A DNA stretch of 64,000 nucleotides from Acinetobacter larvae (GTDB taxonomy: Bacteria > Pseudomonadota > Gammaproteobacteria > Pseudomonadales > Moraxellaceae). The stretch is from the NCBI RefSeq assembly GCF_001704115.1, contig NZ_CP016895.1, forward strand, positions 2,542,001 to 2,606,000, read 5' to 3'. A model generated the notes under the pieces. That model ran no database searches, was not told where the DNA came from, and was given only the letters and a program-made list of their open reading frames with translations. Shown here in pieces: positions 16,575 through 26,253 of this stretch. Positions within the stretch are counted from its first letter, which is position 1. Each line of letters begins with the position of its first letter. Made by a program: the position numbers and the translations under genes.

Positions 16575-16621
16575 GGAACAAGATTTAACTTTTACTAAGT
16601 TAAGTCAAGGGTTTAGGTAAA

Positions 16622-17902
16622 ATGGCATTAATCGTTCAAAAATATGGTGGCACCTCAATGGGGACTCCCGAGCGCATTCTCAATGTTGCTCGACGTGTAA
16701 AACGCTGGCATGATCACGGCCATCAAGTGGTTGTGGTCGTTTCAGCAATGAGCGGTGAGACCAACCGCCTACTCGCCCTCGCCAAAGCCATTAGTGATAC
16801 ACCTGATTCTCGTGAACTAGATCAAATGGTTTCTACTGGTGAACAAGTGTCAATTTCCATGCTAGCAATGGCTTTAAATTCTTTAGATGTTGCAGCAAAA
16901 TCACTGACTGGTCGTCAGGTTGGAATAAAAACGGATAGTGCCTTTACCAAAGCACGTATTGAATCTATAGATACGCACATTATGACGGAGCATCTTGATG
17001 CCGGTCGCGTCATCGTGGTTGCTGGTTTCCAAGGTGTAGATCAATACGGGAACACCACAACATTAGGCCGCGGTGGTTCAGATACAACTGGCGTCGCACT
17101 GGCTGCCGCACTAAAAGCGGATGAATGCCAAATCTACACAGATGTGGATGGGGTATATACCACTGACCCACGTGTTGCACCCAAGGCCAAAAAAGTTGAT
17201 CGTATTTCTTTTGAAGAAATGCTGGAAATGGCATCACTTGGTTCTAAAGTCTTACAAATTCGTTCCGTCGAATTTGCTGGCAAATATCAAGTACCATTGC
17301 GCGTACTATCAAGTTTTGACAATGAAGATGATGGTGCATTTGACGAAAATTTCAAAAAAAATGTTGGAACACTAATTACCACTGAGGCGGAAGACAATAT
17401 GGAACAGCCAATTATCTCTGGTATCGCGTTTAACCGTGATGAAGCTAAGTTGACGATTTTAGGTGTGCCAGATGAGCCTGGTATTGCCGCCAAAATTCTT
17501 TCACCAATTGGTGCGGCCAATATTGAAGTGGATATGATTATCCAAAATGTCGAAGAAGATGGCACAACTGATTTCACTTTTACCGTTAATCGTAGTGAAC
17601 TCGCCAAAGCTAAAAAAATCTTAGAAGAAACAGCCAAAGCCATTGGTGCACGTGAAGTCGCGACCCGTGATGATATCGTGAAAGTCTCTATTGTTGGGGT
17701 AGGTATGCGCTCTCACGCAGGCGTTGCATCAAAAATGTTCACAGCCCTCGCCGAAGATGGTATTAACATCCTGATGATTTCAACATCGGAGATTAAGATC
17801 TCTGTCATTATTGATGAAAACTATCTAGAACTGACTGTGCGCAGCTTGCATACAGCCTTTGGTCTAGACCGTGAGCAAGGTGAGTCTAGCGTCCGCGCTT
17901 AA
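16622..17902 (+). CDS. lysC: Aspartokinase
   Basis: 426 residues, typical of the monofunctional, feedback-regulated type. The kinase signature 'KYGGTSMG' is at residues 7-14, 'GRGGSDTTGVALAAAL' near 150, and two ACT domains follow from about 265 ('LTILGVPDEPGIAAKI', 'VSIVGVGMRSHAGVASKMF'). It phosphorylates aspartate, the first step to lysine, threonine and methionine. An in-frame ATG at 17399 (Met260, just before the ACT domains) is preceded by AGGCGGAAG, so a separate 167-residue beta subunit may be made, as known in related enzymes. In Pseudomonas the order is alaS-lysC-csrA; alaS is missing here. Confidence 0.97.
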   Translation: MALIVQKYGGTSMGTPERILNVARRVKRWHDHGHQVVVVVSAMSGETNRLLALAKAISDTPDSRELDQMVSTGEQVSISMLAMALNSLDVAAKSLTGRQVGIKTDSAFTKARIESIDTHIMTEHLDAGRVIVVAGFQGVDQYGNTTTLGRGGSDTTGVALAAALKADECQIYTDVDGVYTTDPRVAPKAKKVDRISFEEMLEMASLGSKVLQIRSVEFAGKYQVPLRVLSSFDNEDDGAFDENFKKNVGTLITTEAEDNMEQPIISGIAFNRDEAKLTILGVPDEPGIAAKILSPIGAANIEVDMIIQNVEEDGTTDFTFTVNRSELAKAKKILEETAKAIGAREVATRDDIVKVSIVGVGMRSHAGVASKMFTALAEDGINILMISTSEIKISVIIDENYLELTVRSLHTAFGLDREQGESSVRA

Positions 17903-17964
17903 GAGCAATTTGTTTACTTTTTTGTTATTGTTCGACAATTTTTTGCAAAACAATACAAAAAATC

Positions 17965-17996
17965 AGAGCCACTATAGTTTTTTATATAGTGGCTCT
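17965..17996 (+). terminator. Hairpin between lysC and csrA
   Basis: 12-bp arms 'agagccactata'/'tatagtggctct' around an 8-nt loop, followed by 'gttatatta'. A rho-independent terminator for lysC or an attenuating hairpin. Confidence 0.7.
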
Positions 17997-18144
17997 GTTA
18001 TATTAGAACCCATAGATTTTTCAAATTTCGATTTAATATTTCAAATAAGCTAAGGCTTTATAAATAAATTCAAATTTGTTTGATCTTTCGGCTGTGTTTT
18101 TAAATTTGACGATTGCACGTTTAGCGTTTTGCAAGGAGATAAAC

Positions 18145-18399
18145 ATGCTGATTCTAACCCGACGTGTCGGCGAAACTTTAATGATTGGGGATCAAGTAAG
18201 TGTGACTGTACTTGGTGTCAAAGGCAATCAAGTACGTATTGGTGTGAATGCGCCGAAAGAAGTCTCTGTGCACCGTGAAGAGATTTATCAGCGTATTCAA
18301 CATGAGCGTGCGATGCATGAGCACCTACAACACCTCGATCAAGATTATCAGCCTTCTTTCGAAGATGATAATTATACGCAAAATAATTTTAACCGCTAA
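18145..18399 (+). CDS. csrA: Carbon storage regulator CsrA
   Basis: 84 residues from ATG 18145, set by an AAGGAGA ribosome-binding site at 18131-18137. The first 60 residues are canonical ('[16 protein letters not shown]', '[20 protein letters not shown]'), a small dimeric RNA-binding protein that binds GGA motifs in mRNA leaders. A further 23 or so residues are acidic, Gln/Asn-rich and probably disordered ('[19 protein letters not shown]'), absent in the 61-residue E. coli protein. Confidence 0.97.
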   Translation: MLILTRRVGETLMIGDQVSVTVLGVKGNQVRIGVNAPKEVSVHREEIYQRIQHERAMHEHLQHLDQDYQPSFEDDNYTQNNFNR

Positions 18400-18428
18400 T
18401 TCGCATTTACGGTTAAAATTATTATGCT

Positions 18429-18449
18429 AAAGCGGTTTTATACCGCTTT
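18429..18449. terminator. Bidirectional hairpin between csrA and rnhB
   Basis: 7-bp arms 'aaagcgg'/'ccgcttt' around 'ttttata', between two convergent genes. It has A/T-rich flanks on both sides. Confidence 0.65.
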
Positions 18450-18482
18450 AAACTTATCTGGGCATTGTAAATATTCAATGTG

Positions 18483-19073
18483 TCAGATTTGCTTGTCCAA
18501 GGCTTTACGCACGGGCGCATAACTGCGACGATGCTCTGCAATGACCCCATATTGCTCTATCGCCGCAAAATGCGCCTTGGTTGGATAGCCCTTATGTTGA
18601 GCAAAGCCATAATCGGGATAACGCTGTCCCAAAGCAACCATCTCACGATCACGCGTGACTTTAGCCAATATACTTGCCGCCGAAATTTCAGCATGTAATG
18701 CATCTCCGGAAACGATCGCCTCACATGGCATAAGCAACCCTGTTGGACTTTTATTCCCATCAACACGCACCAAATCAGGTCGCAACTGTAACCCTTCAAC
18801 TGCACGGCGCATCGCCAACAACGAAGCCTGTAGAATATTTAGCGTATCGATTTCTTCATGACTCGCTTCTGCAATACACCAAGCCAAAGCTTTTTCTTGG
18901 ATTTCGACAAATAATGCTTCACGCTTTTTTTCAGAAAGTTTTTTAGAGTCATTTAGACCAAGGATTACTTGCTGTGGATCTAAAATAACAGCGGCTGCCA
19001 CCACTGAACCAACCAAAGGACCTCTACCAGCTTCGTCTACGCCAGCTATTTTTAAATGTTGCAAAATTTTCAT
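18483..19073 (-). CDS. rnhB: Ribonuclease HII
   Basis: 196 residues. The N-terminal '[17 protein letters not shown]' carries the first acidic catalytic residues, with '[13 protein letters not shown]', 'VRVDGNK' and '[16 protein letters not shown]' following in the family order. It removes RNA from RNA-DNA hybrids and single ribonucleotides from DNA. It converges on csrA and is divergent from the cytochrome b561 gene. Confidence 0.95.
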   Translation of the reverse strand: MKILQHLKIAGVDEAGRGPLVGSVVAAAVILDPQQVILGLNDSKKLSEKKREALFVEIQEKALAWCIAEASHEEIDTLNILQASLLAMRRAVEGLQLRPDLVRVDGNKSPTGLLMPCEAIVSGDALHAEISAASILAKVTRDREMVALGQRYPDYGFAQHKGYPTKAHFAAIEQYGVIAEHRRSYAPVRKALDKQI

Positions 19074-19298
19074 CTCTCATTATGACCGATCACAGTCTAG
19101 CATAGCCCTACAAATGGCAGCATACGACAAATCATCAAATACAATTGTACTGCGCAAAATTTCTGGTATAAGCGCCTCAATTCAGCTGTGCCAGACTGCA
19201 ATGTTCATTGTTGCAAATCCAGCACATTCTGTTGAACTTTGTAGGGTTGCTCACATCATCATGGCTGATTAAGCTATGCCTTTTCCAGCGAAGCGCAC

Positions 19299-19877
19299 AT
19301 GCGCATGATGAGTAAACAAATGCCAGAAAAAACTCAATACTATACGCGTACTGCCCAATACTTACATTGGATCATGGCAATAATTTTTATAACCGCTTGG
19401 GTGATCGGCTTTTATAGTGGTAATTTTCTTAGCTATGACGTAGATGGCAGCTTTAAGGGCAATATCATTACCTTACATAAGAACATTGCTACTGTTATTC
19501 TATTTTTAGTGGTAGTACGTCTATTTTGGCGTTATACCCACCCAACACCTGCTTTACCCGCTAGTATGTCGCCAGCAATGAAAAGTGCTGCACATATTGC
19601 ACATTGGATCTTATATTTTATTTTAATCGCTCTCCCCATTACTGGCTGTTTATATAGTTGGAGTGCTGGGCATCCTGCACCCGTATTGTATTTATTTGAA
19701 ATACCCAGACTACTAGATAAAAACCCTGAAATTATGAGCATCGTTGCGCCAGCACATGTTTATTTATCTTGGTTTGCAGGCTTATTGCTGCTCGGACATA
19801 TTGCCGCAGCATTGAAGCATCATTTTATCGATAAAGACCATGTATTGCGTAGCATGTTAGGCAAGGATAAATCTTAG
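19299..19877 (+). CDS. Cytochrome b561-type membrane protein
   Basis: 192 residues with four membrane segments and histidines placed for two b-type haems: 'YLHWIMAIIFITAWVIG', 'TLHKNIATVILFLVVVRLF', 'AHIAHWILYFILIALPITG' and 'LLLLGHIAAALKHHF'. This is the prokaryotic cytochrome b561 (CybB/YceJ) pattern. It probably moves electrons between quinol and periplasmic acceptors. The gene stands alone. Confidence 0.85.
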   Translation: MRMMSKQMPEKTQYYTRTAQYLHWIMAIIFITAWVIGFYSGNFLSYDVDGSFKGNIITLHKNIATVILFLVVVRLFWRYTHPTPALPASMSPAMKSAAHIAHWILYFILIALPITGCLYSWSAGHPAPVLYLFEIPRLLDKNPEIMSIVAPAHVYLSWFAGLLLLGHIAAALKHHFIDKDHVLRSMLGKDKS

Positions 19878-19962
19878 TTGGTTGTGCTATTCATCAGTCA
19901 AGTCATCCAATAGCAGCCATTACCCTATAGGCTGCTATTTTAAGAGCGCTTTCAGTGCGTAG

Positions 19963-20961
<999 letters not shown>

Positions 20962-21116
20962 TTAAGTCTCATGCTGGCAAAATGTTATACATCAAGTATA
21001 AAAGAAAATATTTAATAAAATCCTTGGCATATTGCTATACCAAGGCATGTTTTACAAAGTTCTGGTCTATCATCCAGCTTGACTGAGCAGCAAACTAAAT
21101 GTGTCAGTGGAATCCA

Positions 21117-22436
21117 TTAACCACCAAAGTAAATAAACTTCACCACCCAAAGCAATGCAACGATCCACACCATATAAGGCACAGTTTTAGCTTTACCTGT
21201 CAATAACTTGATCAATGCATAGCTAATAAAGCCCATGGCAATACCATCTGCAATCGAATAGCTCAATGGCATAAAAATAATGGTTAAAAAGGCAGGTGCT
21301 GCTTCGGTAATGTCATCCCAATCAATATTGGTAATCCCCTGGATCATCAAGATTCCAATAAAAATCAAGGCAGGTGCTGTTGCAAAGTCTGGAACGCTTT
21401 TCGCTAATGGCGCTAAGAATAAGCACAATAAGAAGAATATTCCCACCACTACTGCGGTCAAGCCGGTACGCCCCCCTGCGGCAACGCCAGCAGAAGATTC
21501 GATATATGGTGTAGTCGATGAGGTTCCCAATGCCGCGCCAGCAACAATTGCACTAGAGTCTGCAAATAGGGCTTTTTTCAAACGGGGCAATTTACCATCT
21601 TGCAATAAACCTGCACGATGCGATACCCCTACCAAGGTTCCGGTCGAATCAAATAAATCGACTAAGAAAAAGACAAAAACCACACCCATAAGGCTGGCTT
21701 CAAATAAACCTTTGAAATCCATCTGTAAAAAAGTCGGCGCTATACTTGGAATCGGACCAATAATACCTTCAAAGGCTTTTAAACCCGTCAGATTTGCAAT
21801 CACGGTCAATACCAAAATACTAATAATAATCGCACCTTTGACTTGAAAATGATGCAATACCATAATCAGCAAGAAGCCCAAAAAGACCAGTAAAACCTTC
21901 GGTTCAGTGATATCCCCTAGAGCGACTAAAGTTGCCTGATTTTGTACAATAATGCCAGAATTCTTTAAGGCAACTAAGGCCAAAAACAAGCCGATACCAC
22001 CGCCAATTGCAAACTTCAGTGACATCGGAATAGCATTGACGATAGCTTCACGAATTTTAAACATGCTAATGGCAATAAAAACCAGCCCCGACACAAAAAC
22101 TGCAGCCAATGCCGTTTGCCAAGGTACCCCCATGCCCTGACAGACACTAAAGGTAAAATAGGCATTCAGTCCCATACCGGGCGCCAATGCTATCGGATAA
22201 TTGGCGACTAACCCCATAACAAAACAGCCGATTGCAGCAGCCAAACAGGTTGCAACAAATACAGCGCCAAAGTCCATCCCAGTAATGGATAAAATGCTTG
22301 GATTGACGATGATGATGTAACACATGGTCAAAAAAGTGGTGAAGCCAGCAACAATCTCTGTTTTTACAGTCGTTTTATTGTCGCTAAGCTTAAATAAGCG
22401 TTCCCATAAATTCAGTGTAGAATTTGGATTAGCCAT
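21117..22436 (-). CDS. NCS2 family purine permease (AzgA/PbuG-like)
   Basis: 439 residues, polytopic. The motifs 'TEIVAGFTTFLTMCYIIIVN', 'ALAPGMGLNAYFTF' and 'ESSAGVAAGGRTGLTAVVVG' identify the AzgA/PurP branch of nucleobase:cation symporters that take up hypoxanthine, guanine or adenine. It lies upstream of the adenine-deaminase gene in the same direction; the 158-bp gap leaves co-transcription open. The 22437-22865 spacer upstream shows a terminator hairpin but no riboswitch that I recognise. Confidence 0.9.
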   Translation of the reverse strand: MANPNSTLNLWERLFKLSDNKTTVKTEIVAGFTTFLTMCYIIIVNPSILSITGMDFGAVFVATCLAAAIGCFVMGLVANYPIALAPGMGLNAYFTFSVCQGMGVPWQTALAAVFVSGLVFIAISMFKIREAIVNAIPMSLKFAIGGGIGLFLALVALKNSGIIVQNQATLVALGDITEPKVLLVFLGFLLIMVLHHFQVKGAIIISILVLTVIANLTGLKAFEGIIGPIPSIAPTFLQMDFKGLFEASLMGVVFVFFLVDLFDSTGTLVGVSHRAGLLQDGKLPRLKKALFADSSAIVAGAALGTSSTTPYIESSAGVAAGGRTGLTAVVVGIFFLLCLFLAPLAKSVPDFATAPALIFIGILMIQGITNIDWDDITEAAPAFLTIIFMPLSYSIADGIAMGFISYALIKLLTGKAKTVPYMVWIVALLWVVKFIYFGG

Positions 22437-22580
22437 CGTGAGCTCCTGTGGACGTTGAGCTATAACTATGTTGATATTTCAATAATATCTGCTGAATCAG
22501 CACATATTGGCGAAGCGATTTGCCATACAGTGTTGCTCAGACTAAGCATAACGACATCATCGTGCCGAGGTTAAACCAAG

Positions 22581-22613
22581 CAAAACTAAAAAAGCTGCAT
22601 AAATGGCAGCTTT
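22581..22613 (-). terminator. Rho-independent terminator upstream of the purine permease
   Basis: 8-bp arms 'aaagctgc'/'gcagcttt' (22591-22613) around a 7-nt loop, with a T-run on the minus strand ('ttttttagttttg', to 22581). It would stop transcription entering from the IS5 fragment side. Confidence 0.7.
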
Positions 22614-22865
22614 AGAGGAGCAGATCAAATGAGGGAGCACGTACCCTGTTAATTTTGGCGAATTATAACATAATCCCCTATAAAACGATGAGTCACTCGG
22701 TCAGCGATTTGCAATTTTTAGACAGTCGTGATGATATGACATCGCCACAACATTTGAATCCACCGCAACCATTGGAACAGCGATGTAAATTATATCCGAG
22801 AAAACATCAAATCAAATGCACAGCCCCTATTTCAAATAGAAAATAGAATAGATCTGTTGTTTCGT

Positions 22866-23291
22866 TCAATCAGTCGCGGTTGGATGTAAATATAAACTTA
22901 ACTTTGTTTTTAAAATTTGAGTTAAAGAGTCCCCATTATTTAAGGTCACTTGATGTCTAGATGAAATAGAAAACTGCCCAGACTGAGACAAAGCAGTTTC
23001 CACCTTACTAATCGTCCGGTTCACATTACTTTCAGCCAAATGATATTCATATGAAAGCTGTGATTGGGTTTTATTGTTTTTAAAATAATTGAGTGTTAAC
23101 AAGACTTGGTCTTCTAAACACAAAGAATGTGGTCGACCTGACTTTTTCTTACGACTTTCTGCTTGGTCAAGTGTTTTCACCATCAAGAGAAAGAGCTCAC
23201 GGGATATACCCACCGCAGCATCAAACTCATCATCATTTAGGTTTTTAAAATTTTCATATTTCATAGCTTTGCTGTTCTTTAAAATGTTCAT
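22866..23291 (-). pseudogene. N-terminal half of an IS5-like transposase
   Basis: About 140 codons hold the Tnp helix-turn-helix half ('FDAAVGISRELFLLMVKTLD', 'GRPHSLCLEDQVLLTLNYF', 'YEYHLAESNVNRTISKVE') and then lose the family ending: there is no DDE domain. An isolated dead fragment. No intact inverted repeats are seen around it. Confidence 0.7.
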
Positions 23292-23297
23292 GTTCAA

Positions 23298-24070
23298 TCA
23301 ATGCACCTGAGGTGACTATTGTTTATTGAAAATCTGCTTTTTTCAGCAAACAACAATGCAAAATGGCGCATTGGGGATGTGGTTTGTTTTAGAACGTTAC
23401 AACTGAGCTGCAAAAACAAAACCTTTGGCTAATCACTAAATATCCATAAAACACGCACCAACAGTCAATTAAACTTTTTAGCGTGATACCTAAAGCACTT
23501 AAATAAAAAACAATAATTAAAATACATTATACACAAAATAAAGTGATGTACATCACATTAAATCCTAATTATCAGTTGTTTAATCGCATCAATATGATGT
23601 TTCATCTTTTTCTTTTGCAGGTATTTTATGGTTTTAATTTATGCTTTGTTTTAATTCATCAATGAGCATATAAACAACATCTGCTGCTGAAATGGCATAA
23701 TTTGACAGTGCTTGAGCCAATGTTGCGTAAAGCATTTTATAATTAATTACTTCACAATTGCGTTTCGAACCGTATAGGATTACTGCATTCTTGAAGTATT
23801 TGCTTTGCTTATTGTAAAAATTCAATTAAAAGTACTAAACACAACATTATTTAAAACATTGAGCTTGAAGCACTATAAATATAAAACAACCACTTGAACC
23901 AAGTATGAGATCAAGCTGGGAAAAAATCATTGCTTATGAGACAATTAACAAAATTTTGAATGGGTCAGAACATGCTATCTTTAAGCTCTATGCATCTAGA
24001 TCTGCAATTGAAACAACTTTATATGCACTGGCGCCTATGCGATTTGTGTTGTTTGGTGGAACGATAAGCA
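23298..24070. other. Long AT-rich region without a supported gene
   Basis: About 770 bp. A short minus-strand frame (around 23636-23740, ending 'VVYMLIDELKQSIN') looks somewhat protein-like but has only a TTG start and no clear ribosome-binding site. I see nothing else firm. It lies between a dead IS5 fragment and the small RHH-like gene. Confidence 0.4.
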
Positions 24071-24286
24071 ATGTCAGATTTACCTAAAAAAACCAAAGCC
24101 AGTAAAAAAGATGGTCAGCTCTTAATCCGTATTAGTAGTGCTGAACGTGATGAATTTATTCGCCTTTGCGATGAACTCGATACCAGTGCCGCCCGTGAAC
24201 TGCGTAGATTTATTCGAAATTTTGTCAAGATGCACCACGATGCCGAAGCAAAACCCTCAGAACAATCCAACGCCTTAGACCATTGA
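24071..24286 (+). CDS. Small RHH/CopG-like hypothetical protein
   Basis: 71 residues: a basic start ('DLPKKTKASKKDGQ'), then 'LLIRISSAERDEFIRLCDEL' and 'SAARELRRFIRNFVKMH', resembling a ribbon-helix-helix strand followed by two helices. RHH proteins bind DNA as dimers, often as autoregulators. No toxin partner is seen beside it. Function is not established. Confidence 0.6.
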   Translation: MSDLPKKTKASKKDGQLLIRISSAERDEFIRLCDELDTSAARELRRFIRNFVKMHHDAEAKPSEQSNALDH

Positions 24287-24320
24287 CTGTGCTAAAAACG
24301 CAGACTAAAAACAAATAAAA

Positions 24321-24353
24321 GTAAAGGTGAGTATCTCACACACTCTCCTTTAC
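24321..24353 (+). terminator. Imperfect hairpin after the RHH-like gene
   Basis: Arms 'gtaaaggtgagt' and 'actctcctttac' pair with one mismatch around a 9-nt loop, 35 bp after the stop codon. The T-run is poor. Confidence 0.4.
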
Positions 24354-24679
24354 CCTAAAGCTGAAGCAATTTCTGATTGCGAGATCTCAAAACTTATAAA
24401 AATATGCACTGTGGTTCGCCATTATTTTCTTTGATTCTCCTGATTTTTGATCCCCCAGATCTTCTATATCTTTTTCTATATCCTCTGTGCAAGTAGCCAC
24501 GTTGACGAGCAACATCGCCCGCCACAAACTGCTTAGTTTTTTTACTAAAGCTTCAGCAAAGCAAAGCCCTGCTTTGGCGCTTTTGCCTTAGCCCATATCG
24601 GCGACTCATGCTGCAAGTACATACAACATATCGACAACAGCGACCGTACAAAACATAAAAAACTAATATTTTTAAGAAC

Positions 24680-24708
24680 TTGCATTTAAAATAAAACGTA
24701 TATATAAT
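24680..24708 (+). promoter_or_regulatory. Strong sigma-70 promoter for a small-protein gene
   Basis: TTGCAT (24680-24685), 17-bp spacer, TATAAT (24703-24708). The predicted start near 24715 leaves a leader of about 190 nt before the small gene at 24903. The leader contains 'gctgcc'/'ggcagc' arms close to the ribosome-binding site. Confidence 0.65.
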
Positions 24709-24902
24709 GTATATACATTTTTGGATTACGGTCTTTATGCGGCTTGAAGCATGACTTCAATCTCTCTGAAAGACCTGTAAAAATGCATCAGTTGTATTGA
24801 GTTTTATATGGCATCGCCAATGTCTTTGTCATCAATCATGCAACCATAATCAGCTGCCTTTCTATCTATATAGGGCAGCAACTGATACCAAGGAGTGACA
24901 TT

Positions 24903-25016
24903 ATGTCTAAGCAAGTTAAATCGTTGAAGCAGAAGATCAAAGCACGTCTTGAAAAAATTTCAAAACACGAAAGCAAAATCAAACAACTCAAAAAAGAGTT
25001 AAAAAGTCAGAAGTAA
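24903..25016 (+). CDS. 37-residue lysine-rich helical protein, function unknown
   Basis: The frame reads 'MSKQVKSLKQKIKARLEKIS' and continues with heptad-like Lys/Glu/Leu to 'KKELKSQK'. It is strongly basic and should form a single amphipathic helix or short coiled coil. A very good AAGGAGTG ribosome-binding site precedes ATG by 6-7 nt, a consensus promoter lies upstream and a strong terminator downstream, so it is almost certainly expressed. A nucleic-acid-binding or stress role is possible but not shown. Confidence 0.72.
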   Translation: MSKQVKSLKQKIKARLEKISKHESKIKQLKKELKSQK

Positions 25017-25088
25017 TTTCGATTACTCGATTTAAAAGCATTCAGCTAATGTTTGTTACAGCATGCGGATCAGCATAAGCTGAATGAC

Positions 25089-25130
25089 AAGCTCGGATTT
25101 CATGATGAAATCCGAGCTTTTTATTTTTAA
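25089..25130 (+). terminator. Strong rho-independent terminator
   Basis: 14-bp perfect arms (25089-25119, 'aagctcggatttca' and complement) around TGA, then 'tttttattttt'. It ends the transcript of the 37-residue gene. Confidence 0.9.
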
Positions 25131-25257
25131 AATCAATAATATAAAAAATATATCAATATTCACACTTAATATATTTCGCATATTTTATTTATATTTCAGT
25201 TGGATTGCACAACATGCCATTTACGCGATCACGATATGTTGCTATAGCATCGATGGC

Positions 25258-26163
25258 TTAGTGTTGAAAAGCATCTGTTTGGCAAATCTCATAGACGATT
25301 TTACGTAATACTTTATGCGCATAGTCACCATTAAAGCGTGGATGCCATGCATGTGAAATTGTCATTGAGGGAGTATCGAAGGGTAAGGTGCGCCATTGCA
25401 TATCTTGCCGCATCGTTGAAGTTAAGCGTGCTGGTAAAGAAGCCACTAAATCCGTTGCCCGTGCAATAAATAATGCTTCTGCAAATGAATGTGTGACGGC
25501 ATGAATATGCCGTGATAAGCCCTGTTTGGCCAGCTCAACATCTATCGGACCACTCAAAATACCACGCCGCGAAACAGTAACATGCTGAGCATTGGCAAAA
25601 TCTTCTGCTATGAGCTGTGCTTTATGCGTCAATGGATTTTCACTACGAAAAACTGCAATAAAACGATCTTGAAATAAACTCTGCCGAATAATCTCTGGAC
25701 CCAAATCTTGAATAACACCAATATCTAAATCAATACGACCTTCTCTAAGAGCGACCACATCCTGTTGACCTTGTGCAATAAATCGAACAGTAGACATTGG
25801 TGCCAACTGTGACATTTTTTCAATGATTAAGGGTGCCAATAGCACCACCGTGCCATCATCTGCGCGAATGGTAAAGACTCGGCGCATGGCATGTACATCA
25901 AAATCCTGCTCTTTAACCAACAGTTGTTGCGCCTGTAATACCAATAAACGTACTGGTTCACGTAATTGTTCTGCACGCGGCGTTGGGACCAAGCCACGAC
26001 CAGCACGAACAAATAAAGGATCACCTATCATTTTACGAATACGGTCTAGCGTGCGGCTCATTGCAGGCACACTTAACTGTAAACGTTCTGCTGCCCCCGT
26101 CACACTACCCTCAGCCAACAAGGCATCTAAGGCGACCAGTAAATTTAAATCCATCGATTGCAT
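25258..26163 (-). CDS. LysR-family transcriptional regulator of the adjacent efflux operon
   Basis: 301 residues from ATG 26163 (MQSMDLNLL); the longer frame begins with TTG. N-terminal winged HTH 'DLNLLVALDALLAEGSVTGA' and 'LQLSVPAMSRTLDRIRKM', then a substrate-binding domain. It is divergent from the outer-membrane factor gene across a 90-bp spacer, the usual position of a LysR activator or repressor controlling the divergent operon. The inducing ligand is unknown. Confidence 0.9.
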   Translation of the reverse strand: MQSMDLNLLVALDALLAEGSVTGAAERLQLSVPAMSRTLDRIRKMIGDPLFVRAGRGLVPTPRAEQLREPVRLLVLQAQQLLVKEQDFDVHAMRRVFTIRADDGTVVLLAPLIIEKMSQLAPMSTVRFIAQGQQDVVALREGRIDLDIGVIQDLGPEIIRQSLFQDRFIAVFRSENPLTHKAQLIAEDFANAQHVTVSRRGILSGPIDVELAKQGLSRHIHAVTHSFAEALFIARATDLVASLPARLTSTMRQDMQWRTLPFDTPSMTISHAWHPRFNGDYAHKVLRKIVYEICQTDAFQH

Positions 26164-26253
26164 ATAGCGCAACTATTGATTACCACTTTGTCTATATATG
26201 CAAGATTATATTTTTCACATAATAAAAACAAGTTCTTATTAGGAACCAAGTAA

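Larger units (their letters stand above)
1965..16621. mobile_element. Composite genomic island / IS-laden prophage remnant between ssrS and lysC
   Basis: Everything between 6S RNA and lysC looks acquired: a tyrosine integrase at the left edge, a toxin cassette of lower GC than the core, prophage lysis genes, a second toxin/immunity locus, six insertion sequences and several gene fragments. No copy of the 6S 3' end was seen at the right side, so an attL/attR pair cannot be demonstrated in the window. The limits given are those of the flanking core genes. Confidence 0.75.

Noticed and set aside
22437..22654. Purine riboswitch upstream of the permease
   Set aside because: No conserved purine-aptamer loops or three-way junction could be recognised.
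22655..22846. 63-codon plus-strand frame downstream of the purine permease promoter region
   Set aside because: No family similarity, no ribosome-binding site and composition unlike neighbouring proteins; it overlaps non-coding sequence with the permease leader.
23634..23825. 63-codon minus-strand frame
   Set aside because: Begins with TTG without ribosome-binding site; its C-terminal half looks faintly protein-like, so I kept it only as a note in the gap entry.
23905..24087. 60-codon plus-strand frame before the RHH-like gene
   Set aside because: Overlaps the better supported gene at 24071 and shows no recognisable features.
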